From JADCRZ01 sp031399065 (GTDB taxonomy: Bacteria > Bacteroidota > Bacteroidia > Chitinophagales > Chitinophagaceae): 64,000 bases of DNA. Where the stretch lies: NCBI GenBank assembly GCA_031399065.1, contig JANNOM010000070.1:100846-164845 (forward strand). Direction: 5' to 3'. Each line of letters starts with the position of its first letter. Position 1 is the stretch's first letter. Below, piece by piece: positions 43,891 to 53,249 of this stretch. The position numbers were made by a program, and so were the translations under genes. The notes beneath the pieces were generated by a model that was not told the DNA's origin, did not search any database, and was given only the letters and a program-made list of their open reading frames with translations.

Positions 43891-45399
43891 CTGAATTTTA
43901 ATCAAACTTCTGTCAGCTATCAGCATAGGTGCATCATATACCGGGATGCCGGTAAAACTGAATACGTTTCCTGATTTGCTCCAACGATCCGCCGGAATTT
44001 CGTATACTATTCCGGTTATAATATCCACCAGTACGGGTTGCTCAAAACTGGCATGGGAAAAAGAGAAGTCCATATTTCTAAGGGTATTGTTATCCGTTGG
44101 TATATAATCATCTGCCCATATAGTGTATATGCTGCGACCGGTTTTTTTATGGCTGTATCCAAATACGGAGAGGCTCCTGTCCGTCGTTTGCACAAATAAA
44201 GGTTCTTTGGTGGTTGATAGCAATGGACGGTTGTGCGTGAAATGCAAACCTTTTATCCTTTCCAGGCTATTGTCGAATATGGATGTAACGTGCTGAAGCG
44301 CATAATAGGCTACCTTGGGACGGATCGCTTTTTTGGTGGAGTCCGACTGGATGATGCCTTTGTAATTGAGTTTATTTATAGGCCCGCTCGTATAGGCCAT
44401 TTCGATCAGGCCAAAAATACTGCACTCAATGTCATGACCCAGGTTACCAAGCATTCTTCGGGTATCCCATTTTGCCTGTGTAAGTTCCGACCAGTTATAA
44501 TCCCACAAAGCACCTCTTCCCGAACCACCGGAAGAAGGAGCTCCGTTTTCTCCCTGCCTCAGTGGCATGCCGGGTGCGTACTTGTGGAGTATGGTTCGCA
44601 GGGCTTCTACCTTATCATAGTTTGCATCGGGATTATATACATAGTCATGGTAAGTAATGTCATGGAACATGGACAGTTTGCCCTTTGCCTGCAGTATTTT
44701 AAAAAAAGATTCCGCATAAGGCAGGGATATATGGCCCATAGAAAGGCCTGATACCCTTGCATCCGGCTGTATCCTTTTTATGATGCTGATGGTTCGGCTA
44801 TTGAGTTCAGCCGTTTTTTCCGGTGTGTTTATTTCATTATCGCCGAAATTCGGTTCGTTCCATATTTCCCAGTCTTTTACTTTGTCTTTATAACGGGTTA
44901 CCAGGGCTGATACCCATTTATCCCAGGCTTCCAGGGCCTCTTTGGAATCAGGCATTCCTGCGCCCAGGTTGGCGCCACCACCGCCTTTGTAATTATGATT
45001 GCCATAGGAAGTCTGCAACCAGGGCTGCAGTCCCCTGCCGGCGGCATCATCGATTATATGATCGAGCCATGCCCAGTCATATATTCCTTTTACTTTTTCG
45101 GTTTTATCCCATCCTGCCTGCATACGCAAGCGCTTGATACCCAGCGGAACGATATACTCTTTGTATTCGTCGTAATTGGTAAAATCACGATCGAGCGTCT
45201 CACAGCCTATCAGCCAGTTGGACGATTCGATTTCATTGGTACTACGTGGTTTTACTGATCCCAGCGAAGGAAAAGATATTTTCAGATTTTTTTTAACGGC
45301 AGCGAAAGCGGTATCGGTATTTTGCGCACTAACTGTTTGATGCCCTGATATAATACTGGCAAAAAGCAGTAGCCTGAATATATGGGAAGAATGTTTCAT
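43888..45399 (-). CDS. clan GH-A glycoside hydrolase, GH39-like, exported
   Basis: 503 residues. A signal peptide (LLLFASIISGHQTVSAQ) is followed by a TIM barrel. KRLRMQAGWDKTEKVKGIYDWAWLDHIIDDA is the usual second-strand region. DWEIWNEPNF (177-185) has Asn181-Glu182, the clan GH-A acid/base pair. MPLRQGENGAPSS has Glu284, the expected nucleophile. The C-terminal ~100 residues form a beta domain (LSVFGYSHKKTGRSIYTIWADDY, PVLVDIITGIVYEIPADRW). Related GH39 enzymes are beta-xylosidases, alpha-L-iduronidases or beta-glucuronidase-like. The heparinase-family lyase encoded 60 bases upstream in the same operon favours a uronate-containing substrate. Confidence 0.78.
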   Translation of the reverse strand: MKHSSHIFRLLLFASIISGHQTVSAQNTDTAFAAVKKNLKISFPSLGSVKPRSTNEIESSNWLIGCETLDRDFTNYDEYKEYIVPLGIKRLRMQAGWDKTEKVKGIYDWAWLDHIIDDAAGRGLQPWLQTSYGNHNYKGGGGANLGAGMPDSKEALEAWDKWVSALVTRYKDKVKDWEIWNEPNFGDNEINTPEKTAELNSRTISIIKRIQPDARVSGLSMGHISLPYAESFFKILQAKGKLSMFHDITYHDYVYNPDANYDKVEALRTILHKYAPGMPLRQGENGAPSSGGSGRGALWDYNWSELTQAKWDTRRMLGNLGHDIECSIFGLIEMAYTSGPINKLNYKGIIQSDSTKKAIRPKVAYYALQHVTSIFDNSLERIKGLHFTHNRPLLSTTKEPLFVQTTDRSLSVFGYSHKKTGRSIYTIWADDYIPTDNNTLRNMDFSFSHASFEQPVLVDIITGIVYEIPADRWSKSGNVFSFTGIPVYDAPMLIADRSLIKIQ

Positions 45400-45459
45400 T
45401 AGTATTTTTTATTGATATGAAAATATAACTATTAAATGTATACAACATTATAGAAGATA

Positions 45460-47340
45460 TTAATTACCTGGCACCGCTTTTACCTTCAATGTCACGGATG
45501 CATTAGCGGCAGTGGGAATACGGATCACCAGCCTTTTTAACCCCGGATTAGGCGAATCCTGCTTATTGACAGGCTGTGAAACGTCTTCCACCGTCAGTAC
45601 CTTATTTTGACCGGATGAACATTCAACAGATAGCTTCAGTGACTTTCCGGATTGCTTCAATAAGAATCCATTCTCCACAAGGGTAACGTCTGCGTAAGTA
45701 AGCCATTGCCAGGATGCACTGATGGCCTTATTTCCTGCTTTCCATTCATCTTCTATAAGTATGGAACGATCCTTATATAACATAACGCGCCGAAGCACTT
45801 TCAACATATTGCTTTTATACAAAGGAAGCAGGTCGACTTCGTTGCCCGAATATTTTTCATTAAAAGGGAGTGCTCCTACTACTGCTATCCCGTCCACTTC
45901 CTGGAGACCGTTATCGAAACGCAGGATATTATGTGCTTCAGGCCCTGCACGGAAGGTTGTCCAGCGGGTACTGTTCTGGGTATAGTTCCATAGATCCAAC
46001 TTAGCCGCTCTCATTTTATCATAACTTTCCGATCCCAGATCCACTGCCCAGCGGACGCCATTTGCTTCCATAACAAAACTTCCTTCATCCATATGTGCGT
46101 GCGAGCCGTTGGGAGTACCACCCTTTACAGCTATGTATACCGCGTTGGAATCGTTCCAGGCGGAACGAAGTACGCCTAAAGACACTTTACCCTTTGCAGT
46201 CCAGTGTAACGGGGCGTCGATTGCTTTTGTTGAAGGTAATAGCGGGTTCCACCAGATTACGCCCAACGCAAAGTGACGACTGAGGCGTATGGTATTTTTC
46301 TGAGAACTGTCGCTGTGTATGGGTAATGACTGTTGCATCCGGCGTATATTACCCAGCTCTTCGGCAGCAATATCTTTTTTACCAATGGCACGGGCAAACC
46401 ACATCATAGCCGGTTCTGATGCATCGCGACCCAGGTGAGAATCGGAGTAATTATAATTCAATCCGGAAGGACTGATCATCTGTGCCATAAAATCAGGCGT
46501 TTTCAGAAAGCCGGGAAACTTCTCCAGTCCACATGTGGTACCGAATACGGAACGCAGAGCATCTACCAATATAACGTGGTAGGACGTACCATACGACCAG
46601 TAACCTGGCCCTTCGGCATAGGTGCCATCTGGTGCATAGGCGGCACCTGCATAGGGCAGATAGTTGATGGCACGTTCTACGATACGCCTTGCCAGTTTGG
46701 GTTCGCGCTCCGCGATAGCAAGCGCGCCCACGGTTAATCCACCATGACAAACCTGTGTCCAGTTAAAATCACCCTTCATCCAGCCACTCTCTGATTCAGA
46801 AACGGAAAGAGAAGGAATGAGGGCGTTGTTGACGATCGCGGATGTGATTTTTATGCGGTCTTCTTCCGTGAGATCGTTGTGTAACCAGTCAAGCCCGGTA
46901 CCTGCTACCATGGCAGCTTCTCCCACGTCCAGAAAATGACCCGGGCACCAATCGGGCAGAGCGGCCAGTTGCATCAGTTCCTGCCGGGCACGTACAAAAT
47001 AACGTTTATCGCCTGTAATACGGTAAGCAAGTGCCAACGGAAGTATGCGGCCTTGCGCGGTACGTACTGCGCTGAACTTAAACCCTTTTTCCGGGTAGAT
47101 AATCTTATCGGCGGTAAGTGCTTCTTCTGCCTGGTAACGCAGTAAAACAATAAGCTGTGCCGAAACACTGTCCTTTTGATTTTTTAAAGATTTTAACCGT
47201 TCATTGTCTGCAAACAGCCGCGGATGCGGTCGCAGTTTGTTCCAGTCGGTTTCCCTTAAACAGGCAGGGGATTGTTCTTTACTGCTTAATGTGGCGAGTA
47301 ATAACATGGTTACCGTAAAAAGAATACTAACCCTTTTCAT
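45460..47340 (-). CDS. heparinase II/III-family polysaccharide lyase, exported
   Basis: 626 residues with a signal peptide (VSILFTVTMLLLATLSS). The alpha toroid shows LRPHPRLFADNERLKSLKNQ, AQGRILPLALAYRITGDKRY, LPDWCPGHFLDVGEAAMVAGTGLDWLH, GTYAEGPGYWSYGTSYHVILVDALRSVFG. The beta part has VKGGTPNGSHAHMDEGSFVMEANGVRWAVDLGSESYDKMRAAKLDLWNYTQN. It is a clear paralogue of the protein at 17371-19317, similar along the whole length. It would cleave a uronate polysaccharide in the periplasm. Its promoter faces the IclR gene, and two palindromes lie between them (47437-47453 and 47512-47526). Confidence 0.86.
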   Translation of the reverse strand: MKRVSILFTVTMLLLATLSSKEQSPACLRETDWNKLRPHPRLFADNERLKSLKNQKDSVSAQLIVLLRYQAEEALTADKIIYPEKGFKFSAVRTAQGRILPLALAYRITGDKRYFVRARQELMQLAALPDWCPGHFLDVGEAAMVAGTGLDWLHNDLTEEDRIKITSAIVNNALIPSLSVSESESGWMKGDFNWTQVCHGGLTVGALAIAEREPKLARRIVERAINYLPYAGAAYAPDGTYAEGPGYWSYGTSYHVILVDALRSVFGTTCGLEKFPGFLKTPDFMAQMISPSGLNYNYSDSHLGRDASEPAMMWFARAIGKKDIAAEELGNIRRMQQSLPIHSDSSQKNTIRLSRHFALGVIWWNPLLPSTKAIDAPLHWTAKGKVSLGVLRSAWNDSNAVYIAVKGGTPNGSHAHMDEGSFVMEANGVRWAVDLGSESYDKMRAAKLDLWNYTQNSTRWTTFRAGPEAHNILRFDNGLQEVDGIAVVGALPFNEKYSGNEVDLLPLYKSNMLKVLRRVMLYKDRSILIEDEWKAGNKAISASWQWLTYADVTLVENGFLLKQSGKSLKLSVECSSGQNKVLTVEDVSQPVNKQDSPNPGLKRLVIRIPTAANASVTLKVKAVPGN

Positions 47341-47436
47341 ATGTCATCTTTTGTTTTTTACGCTCATTGTTACTATTTTCTGCAATCATCGTCCGGGCGT
47401 ATTATACGCAGGCATCGTTCTGGCAATAAAGATACT

Positions 47437-47453
47437 ATTCAATTTAATTGAAT
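47437..47453. promoter_or_regulatory. IclR-type operator, copy 1
   Basis: Perfect palindrome ATTCAATTTAATTGAAT (8-base arms around a central T). Core TTCAATTTAATTGAA matches copy 2 (47512-47526) and the copy before the symporter gene (54999-55013). It lies 97 bases upstream of the lyase gene start. Confidence 0.7.
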
Positions 47454-47511
47454 TTATATTTTTTTATATTGAATTAAGATTAATTAAGAATGTCTTTATC
47501 TTACAATATTG

Positions 47512-47526
47512 TTCAATATTATTGAA
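47512..47526. promoter_or_regulatory. IclR-type operator, copy 2
   Basis: Palindrome TTCAATATTATTGAA, 42 bases before the IclR start codon, where a bound protein could repress its own gene. It differs from copy 1 in two central bases and from copy 3 in one base. Confidence 0.7.
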
Positions 47527-47567
47527 TACTTAAAGGGTTTATTTATATTGCGGCATATTTCATTTCT

Positions 47568-48317
47568 ATGATTCAAGTAATAGTAAGGGCTATCGATATC
47601 CTGGAATTTGTGGCGAGGCACGATAAGGAGCCGGTTCAATTAATAAAGATCGCCCAATACAGCGAGCTCAGTCAGCCTACCTGTGCTAACATCGTAAAAA
47701 CCCTGGTGGAAAAGAACTACCTGGAGCACGTAAGCCGCAAAGCGGGCTACCGGCTGGGTGCAGGGGCATATCATTTAACAGGCAATCTTTCCTACCAGCA
47801 AAACCTGATACTGGCTGCCAAAGACCTGATGGAAGAACTGTCCCGGCAACTTGATGAAACCTGCCTGCTGGGTGTACTTCGGAACAATAAGCGCTTTATA
47901 CTTCATTCCGTACAGAGCGACCAGGACCTGCAGGTAAGAACACGCACAGAAGCCGACATTTACCCAACGGCGACCGGGCGCCTTTTGATGGCATTTCTGC
48001 CGGCAAAGGAAATGGACAACCTTATACAGTCAATAGGCCTTCCCGATCCAAAAGTATGGAGCGGTATTCCATCCCGGGAAGCACTGGAAAAGGTATTACA
48101 AAAAATAAAAAAAGAAGAATTTGTAAAAACCCTTTCCCCCAAACACATAGTAGGATATGCCGTACCCATATTTAAGAACACCGAAGCGATAGCCAGCCTG
48201 AGTGTCTTTTTGCCGGAAAGCCGCTTTACCCCTGCTCACAATGATAAAATCGGCAAACTGATCCGGCGTGCTGCGAAGAAAATAACGGAACGGATTCAAA
48301 AGGACGACAGTGTGTAA
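47568..48317 (+). CDS. IclR-family transcriptional regulator
   Basis: 249 residues. The N-terminal winged helix is IQVIVRAIDILEFVARHDKEPVQLIKIAQYSELSQPTCANIVKTLVEKNYLEHVSRKAGYRLG. The effector domain follows, with LDETCLLGVLRNNKRFILHSVQSDQDLQVRTR, DIYPTATGRLLMAFLPA and AVPIFKNTEAIASLSVFLP. IclR proteins of the KdgR type respond to keto-deoxy uronate intermediates, which fits the lyase and dehydrogenase genes around it. It is divergent from the exported lyase operon and convergent with the dehydrogenase gene of the symporter operon. Three copies of TTCAAWWTWATTGAA in the window are its probable binding sites. Confidence 0.94.
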   Translation: MIQVIVRAIDILEFVARHDKEPVQLIKIAQYSELSQPTCANIVKTLVEKNYLEHVSRKAGYRLGAGAYHLTGNLSYQQNLILAAKDLMEELSRQLDETCLLGVLRNNKRFILHSVQSDQDLQVRTRTEADIYPTATGRLLMAFLPAKEMDNLIQSIGLPDPKVWSGIPSREALEKVLQKIKKEEFVKTLSPKHIVGYAVPIFKNTEAIASLSVFLPESRFTPAHNDKIGKLIRRAAKKITERIQKDDSV

Positions 48318-48343
48318 CATTCCCTGCATATTATCTATGCCAG

Positions 48344-49360
48344 CTAATCCCTGCAATCGAGCAGGTACTTCATGCCTGAAGGATTATTGTCGATCTGTTC
48401 GAACACCTGCTGTATTTCTTCCAGCGGCGAAATGCCGGTAATGAGTTTTTCCAATGGCAGTTCCCCGGAAGCGGCCAGTTGTATCGCTTCTTCAAAATCC
48501 TGTGGCTCGTACACTCTGGCACCGATCATTTTTATCTCGCGCCAGAAAAAACGGAACAGGTCGATCGCCCGCTTCTCGCTGTGTATAGCTACCATTACTA
48601 TTCTTCCTCTTACTCTGGGCAATGCCGTCATGATTTCCACCGCGGCGTTTACACCGGACACTTCAAATACCACATCGGCCATGGCACCCCCGGTGAATGC
48701 TTCCGTTGCTTTTACAAGATCTGTATGAAGCGGGTCAACCACTTCCAGTCCGAACGACTGGCAAAGGGTAGTTCTTTGCTTATTGGGTTCTGACAATAAT
48801 ACATTTGCTTTTTTGTGTTTCGCTACCAGGGCTATCAATACTCCTATGGGCCCTCCACCCAGCACAACCACGTTCTCCACGGCTTTCAGCTCGCCCAGTC
48901 GAACGTCGTGACAGGCAACAGCCAGCGGCTCTATCAACGCGCCGAGCTGAAGCGATAAGCCTTCGGGTAGTACATGAAGCGTATAGGCCGGCACGTTCCA
49001 GTAAGTCTGCATTCCGCCGGCTGTATCTATGCCGATGAACTTCAGATTTTTACCGATATGCCGGTAACCATTATCCGAGGCATCTTCCGCTCCCGGCTGT
49101 AGTGGTCGCACAGCTACTTTGTCACCCACCACTACATTGGTAACGCCCATGCCCGTTTCAATTACTTCGGCACTTACTTCATGCCCTATTACCTGCGGTA
49201 TCTTTACGCGGGCGTCCATCTTGCCATGATAGATATGAACATCCGTACCGCATACCCCGCAGTAAGCTACTTTCAATTTTACATATCCTTCCGGCACCGG
49301 TTCGCTGGTACCTTCTGCAATGCTAAATTTCTGATGACCCTGGTATAATGCTGCTTTCAT
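48344..49360 (-). CDS. zinc-type alcohol/sugar dehydrogenase (MDR family)
   Basis: 338 residues. The catalytic zinc motifs are present: CGVCGTDVHIYHG (near 35-47) and GHEVSAEVIETG. The NAD(P)-binding motif is VVVLGGGPIGVLIALVAK. Where most members have four structural-zinc cysteines (about residues 85-110), the sequence reads RPLQPGAEDASDNGYRHIGKNL with no Cys, so the structural zinc is absent. EPLAVACHDVR is the usual third zinc-ligand region. It probably oxidises or reduces a polyol or a sugar acid intermediate. Last gene of the symporter operon, 7 bases after the VOC gene. Confidence 0.9.
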   Translation of the reverse strand: MKAALYQGHQKFSIAEGTSEPVPEGYVKLKVAYCGVCGTDVHIYHGKMDARVKIPQVIGHEVSAEVIETGMGVTNVVVGDKVAVRPLQPGAEDASDNGYRHIGKNLKFIGIDTAGGMQTYWNVPAYTLHVLPEGLSLQLGALIEPLAVACHDVRLGELKAVENVVVLGGGPIGVLIALVAKHKKANVLLSEPNKQRTTLCQSFGLEVVDPLHTDLVKATEAFTGGAMADVVFEVSGVNAAVEIMTALPRVRGRIVMVAIHSEKRAIDLFRFFWREIKMIGARVYEPQDFEEAIQLAASGELPLEKLITGISPLEEIQQVFEQIDNNPSGMKYLLDCRD

Positions 49361-49367
49361 AATTATA

Positions 49368-49775
49368 TTATTGAGAAACGTTTTCTAAATGTCTTTCGAG
49401 TATCTGTAACATATTGCCCTCCGGATCGTACAGGTTTCTTACCCTGCCGCCTCCGTAAGCCTTCGTTGTTTCGCCACCCCATTGCACTCCCACCGTATCG
49501 AGGTAAGCGATGGCTTTTTCCAGGTCCGATACCCGCAGTGCCAGGTGACTCCAGCCAGGCGTCCAGGTGCTGCGTTCGGGGCGTATGGTATCATCTTTAG
49601 GCATAATTTCCAGTAGTGTGTTATCAGGAGCCATTAACATCCATACCGGCTTTTCGTGGTAAGAGTGTTTGGTATATCCCAGAACGCTACAATACCAATC
49701 TGCGAGTGTATGCACATCATCTGCTGCTACTGCCGGATGATCGACCCCGGTAAATCCAATCGTATTATTTTCCAT
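49368..49775 (-). CDS. VOC-family (glyoxalase-like) protein
   Basis: 135 residues in two beta-alpha-beta-beta-beta units. Probable metal ligands are His13 (GVDHPAVAADDV), Glu near 56 (NTLLEIMPK), His near 77 (GWSHLALRV) and a Gln or Glu in MLQILER. Members are lactoylglutathione lyases, dioxygenases, isomerases or epimerases. In this operon an isomerase or a lyase acting on an unsaturated or keto uronate is plausible but not shown. It overlaps the preceding lyase-like gene by 11 bases, indicating tight co-translation. Confidence 0.85.
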   Translation of the reverse strand: MENNTIGFTGVDHPAVAADDVHTLADWYCSVLGYTKHSYHEKPVWMLMAPDNTLLEIMPKDDTIRPERSTWTPGWSHLALRVSDLEKAIAYLDTVGVQWGGETTKAYGGGRVRNLYDPEGNMLQILERHLENVSQ

Positions 49776-51822
49776 TTTTCAATATTATTTTGCTTTCTGA
49801 TTCCTGAACCACATAGACATTTTTACCTGTTATAACTTTCATATTTAAACGATCCTTATCTCCGAATTCGATAGTGATACCCGTGCCCTTTTGAGAAATA
49901 TGGATAATATTTCCTTCCGGTTCCATTTTCCAGGTGGATATTTCCTTACTGTCATCAGCTATCAAAAGATGTTTACAAAACACATTGCCGGAAGCCTGGC
50001 CGGTGAAGCGATATAATAACCCGGTTCCGGAAGCCCCTTCTCCCAGCCTGTTAGGCTCTACATGGTAAGCATCGTGCAGGTGTGCATAAACGGGGCCGCT
50101 GCCCGTTGCAGTACCCAGATGATGGAGTAATAATGATGCATCCTTTCTTTTAACAAAAAGCAACCGCGAAGAAGCAACCACTTCCGTTTTATTATCCCGG
50201 TTATTAACCATCCAGTTCCAAACCGTTTTAACGGGATATTCAGCCCTGATACGATCCGTGACTAGCGTAATATGAGGCCCTATCTGCAACCAGCACCGGG
50301 TAAATTCATGTATTGGCTCGCCATAGGATGCGGCCGCTTCGGACACAACCAGCGACACATCATCCAACCGCTGGGCAGTTAGCAGTCTTCCGCCTCTTTC
50401 TATCGGTTCGCCAGGTTGTCCGTTTATAATGAGGCGGCGGGGCAGTACATTCTTTTGTTCGAGTAATTTTATTTTAGCAATATCTTCCTGTAAGCCCAGT
50501 TTGTCATGCTCCAGCAAAAACGTACAGGTATTATGTGTTTGAGTGGCACTTTCGAGTCCGTGAATAATATTGCGGTAACAGCTATGCCCAGCATCTGCCA
50601 GCAGCCGTTCTTTTTTGTAAGACAGCATAAAGCTATTCAGATCGCCCTGTAAATGACCGGGGGCATAACAACCATCGTTGTTACCCCCCTGTATCGCCAG
50701 CACGCTATTCCCGTTCCACCTGTCTCTTACCAGTGTATTGCCATTGGAAAAAGCTGCGGTAAGCGGTAATCCTGCCCGCTCCGGCGATATGGGCCTCGCC
50801 GAATAACATAGCAATGGCAGCGTAAGAAAACCCCAATCGTTGCGCATACCGAATGTAGCCAGGTCGTGCGGTCCCTGGTCGGGACAGGATTCATAGTATT
50901 CCGCAAAAAGCCAGCGCGCCAGGCCGGAAGCCGTTTTATCTTTTTTATACCTTGCCGCTACATGCAGCAACAAGTCGCCCGAAGAGCGGAATATAGCCGC
51001 ACTATCGTTGAAGTTAACGGCCCTCGCCCTCGGTTCTTTACCCCACGCGCCTCCCAGGGGCTTGCGGTACAACATGCTTTGCGCCACCCATTGCATACCG
51101 CTGGCATAACTGTCTATTTGTATAGCGGCCGCCTGTTCAGGATATTTCCTTACCAGTGCTTCATACGCAATCATCAGTGCATTGGCCAGGTAATTGCCGT
51201 ATTGTAAGGATTCTCCATAAGAGCCATCGGGTTGAAATGCATAACACAAAACGGCGATAGTCGCCGTGTGCCGCTCTATCCTTTCTTTATCGTTTAGTAC
51301 CGCCGAAGCTACCAGTACCCCGGAAGCCATAATGCCGCGCCAGTTGGCCAGGTGACTATTATTCTGCAGCCATCTCTCGCAAAGTAAAATGCCTTTCTGC
51401 AGCAGGGCATTGCTGATTTTTTCTTTTTCCGCTTTCGATAATGCATCTCCAGCAAGGTCCAGCACGGCACTGATACCCCAGCAAATATGAGCTGTTTCGA
51501 GATGACCGGTAAACGGCTTGCTATGATCGCGAAAGGAAGGACCCACCCAATCGCTGTCAGGTGTGCCGGCTATCTTCAGACTCACGCCACGAATCCATTT
51601 AGCGAGTTTTTTTTCCGGCTTCAATGCATACAGCATGGCGGCATCGGATAAATATTCAGCCGCGGGATAATACCATAGCAAGTCGCCTTTTGCCGTAAGA
51701 AGGCTGCCTGATTTTACGCGTTCGTTCACCCTTTTGCCCAGGGCTTTCATAAAAACGGCTATTACAGGGTCTTTACCCGAAAGTATCAGCGCGCGTTCTT
51801 TATCCGTTAAAAAAATACTCAA
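49765..51822 (-). CDS. heparinase II/III-like protein without signal peptide (cytoplasmic)
   Basis: 685 residues. The N-terminus MSIFLTDKERALILSGKDPV has no signal sequence, unlike the two other family members here. The alpha toroid contains LWYYPAAEYLSDAAMLYAL, HLETAHICWGISAVLDLAGDAL, NWRGIMASGVLVASAVL and FQPDGSYGESLQYGNYLANAL, with the Tyr/Asn-rich active-site region. The beta part has NNDGCYAPGHLQGDLNSFMLSYKKERLLADAGHSCYR and THNTCTFLL, the heparinase II/III motif. It would split imported oligosaccharides in the cytoplasm. It lies 18 bases after the RraA-like gene and overlaps the VOC gene. Confidence 0.8.
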   Translation of the reverse strand: MSIFLTDKERALILSGKDPVIAVFMKALGKRVNERVKSGSLLTAKGDLLWYYPAAEYLSDAAMLYALKPEKKLAKWIRGVSLKIAGTPDSDWVGPSFRDHSKPFTGHLETAHICWGISAVLDLAGDALSKAEKEKISNALLQKGILLCERWLQNNSHLANWRGIMASGVLVASAVLNDKERIERHTATIAVLCYAFQPDGSYGESLQYGNYLANALMIAYEALVRKYPEQAAAIQIDSYASGMQWVAQSMLYRKPLGGAWGKEPRARAVNFNDSAAIFRSSGDLLLHVAARYKKDKTASGLARWLFAEYYESCPDQGPHDLATFGMRNDWGFLTLPLLCYSARPISPERAGLPLTAAFSNGNTLVRDRWNGNSVLAIQGGNNDGCYAPGHLQGDLNSFMLSYKKERLLADAGHSCYRNIIHGLESATQTHNTCTFLLEHDKLGLQEDIAKIKLLEQKNVLPRRLIINGQPGEPIERGGRLLTAQRLDDVSLVVSEAAASYGEPIHEFTRCWLQIGPHITLVTDRIRAEYPVKTVWNWMVNNRDNKTEVVASSRLLFVKRKDASLLLHHLGTATGSGPVYAHLHDAYHVEPNRLGEGASGTGLLYRFTGQASGNVFCKHLLIADDSKEISTWKMEPEGNIIHISQKGTGITIEFGDKDRLNMKVITGKNVYVVQESESKIILKNGK

Positions 51823-51840
51823 TGGGATGATGGTTGATAA

Positions 51841-52551
51841 TTAAAAATATCCGCCGTTCTTTACTACGTCGGTAGGCTTCATGCCGCTTTCTACCATTGC
51901 CCGGATATCATCTTCTTTAAACAATATTTTTTCTGCCGCAATCAGTACGTCATACGCAATACCGGCTGGTATGGCGATAGCACCATCTATATCTCCAAAA
52001 ATCCAGTCACCCGGATTCACAATCACTTCTCCCATCAATATCGGCTTCTGGTAATAATACATCCGGAAGCGACCGAGCATACCCGTATTGGCCTTGTATT
52101 TATGAAAAACGGGGAAGCCCTGCGCAAGAATGGCGAAGGTATCCCTGATACCATTTACGATAGCGCCGCGGCAACCTATTTTTTCCGCAGCCATGGTCAT
52201 TACCTCTCCCCATTGCGAAGTAACAGTATCACCGGTACAGTCCCATACCACCACCGAATCGGGGTGCAGACTCTCCAGCATTTGTGCGCGCATCTCAAAC
52301 TCGCCGTCTGTTGTAATATCCGGACCACCTTTTACCGTAAAGGCAATACCAGCAATTTTCATATCGTCTTTCAATGGCTGGAAGTCGGCAGGCAGGCTGG
52401 TAGCATGCATCTTATAATTAAAACGCAACACATCATTTACCGCACCTGTATACAGGCGCAGGTATCGTTGACGCATTTCATCTATAGATACAGGGTATTC
52501 AGGTATAAAGTATTTGCCGCTGTTTACAGTGCCGTTAGTATCGATGGTCAT
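51841..52551 (-). CDS. RraA-family protein (HMG/CHA aldolase-like)
   Basis: 236 residues. Family motifs: LYTGAVNDVLRFNYKM at the start, MKIAGIAFTVKGGPD, SVVVWDCTGDTVTSQWGEVMTMAAEKIGCRGAIVNGIRDT, with the Arg-Asp pair that binds the metal-pyruvate complex, and GDWIFGDIDGAIAIPAGIAYDVL. Members are 4-hydroxy-4-methyl-2-oxoglutarate aldolases, oxaloacetate decarboxylases or RNase E regulators. Bacteroidota have many copies in sugar-acid operons, where a retro-aldol step yielding pyruvate is the likely role. Its ATG overlaps the SDR stop codon by 4 bases. Confidence 0.88.
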   Translation of the reverse strand: MTIDTNGTVNSGKYFIPEYPVSIDEMRQRYLRLYTGAVNDVLRFNYKMHATSLPADFQPLKDDMKIAGIAFTVKGGPDITTDGEFEMRAQMLESLHPDSVVVWDCTGDTVTSQWGEVMTMAAEKIGCRGAIVNGIRDTFAILAQGFPVFHKYKANTGMLGRFRMYYYQKPILMGEVIVNPGDWIFGDIDGAIAIPAGIAYDVLIAAEKILFKEDDIRAMVESGMKPTDVVKNGGYF

Positions 52552-53249
52552 CCTGCAATAAATTTCATGTTATCAAAATTAATTTCCCTTATCAGCATGT
52601 AGTCCGGCTGGTTCAATACGAACACGATCACCCTTGCCACATCGGACGTCTGCAAAAACTTTTCCCGCGCTACTTTTCGATCGCCCCAGTAATTACTATC
52701 GACCGGGCCCGGGTTTACATCCGTTACTTTTATGCCCGCTTTCAGTACCTGGTCGGCCAGTCCGCTGCTGATACCTCTTGCCCCGAATTTAGATGCGCAG
52801 TACAGCGGGGCGTTGGGATTGGTTCGCTGACCGGCCATTGATACGACTGTAATAATATGGCCTCCGTTTTTAGGTTTCATGATCTTCAGGGCTTCCCTGT
52901 TACATAAAAACACCCCCCGCATATTGGCATTTACCATCTTATCGAACGTATCCAGATCCGTTTCTGCGAGGTCGGGTGTAGGATAACCCAGGCCGGCATT
53001 ATTAATAAGAATATCCACCGTACCAAATTCTTTTACTGCCAGCGCGAAAGCGGCTTTCACATCTGCTTCATTGCCTACATCTCCCTGGTAAGACAGTAAA
53101 TTCGAATGTTTCAATTCGTCGCTCAGTTTTTTACTCCTGCTTAATTCCAACACCCTGGCACCCTGTTCCAGTAACAGTTCGATCGTAGCTTTCCCGATGC
53201 CGCTATTACCGCCGGTAACCAGTACTGTTTTGTTTTGAATAGTATTCAT
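52548..53249 (-). CDS. short-chain dehydrogenase/reductase (SDR)
   Basis: 233 residues. Cofactor motif TVLVTGGNSGIGKATIELL, then ILINNAGLGYPTP (NNAG), and the catalytic triad region VVSMAGQRTNPNAPLYCASKFGARG with Ser, Tyr and Lys in YCASK. In alginate and related uronate pathways an SDR reduces the 4-deoxy-5-keto-uronate released by lyases, so that is one candidate role. The gene overlaps the symporter gene and the RraA-like gene by 4 bases on either side. Confidence 0.93.
   Translation of the reverse strand: MNTIQNKTVLVTGGNSGIGKATIELLLEQGARVLELSRSKKLSDELKHSNLLSYQGDVGNEADVKAAFALAVKEFGTVDILINNAGLGYPTPDLAETDLDTFDKMVNANMRGVFLCNREALKIMKPKNGGHIITVVSMAGQRTNPNAPLYCASKFGARGISSGLADQVLKAGIKVTDVNPGPVDSNYWGDRKVAREKFLQTSDVARVIVFVLNQPDYMLIREINFDNMKFIAG

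Noticed and set aside
44233..44751. 172-codon plus-strand frame across the GH39-like gene
   Set aside because: Antisense shadow of a gene with clear catalytic motifs.
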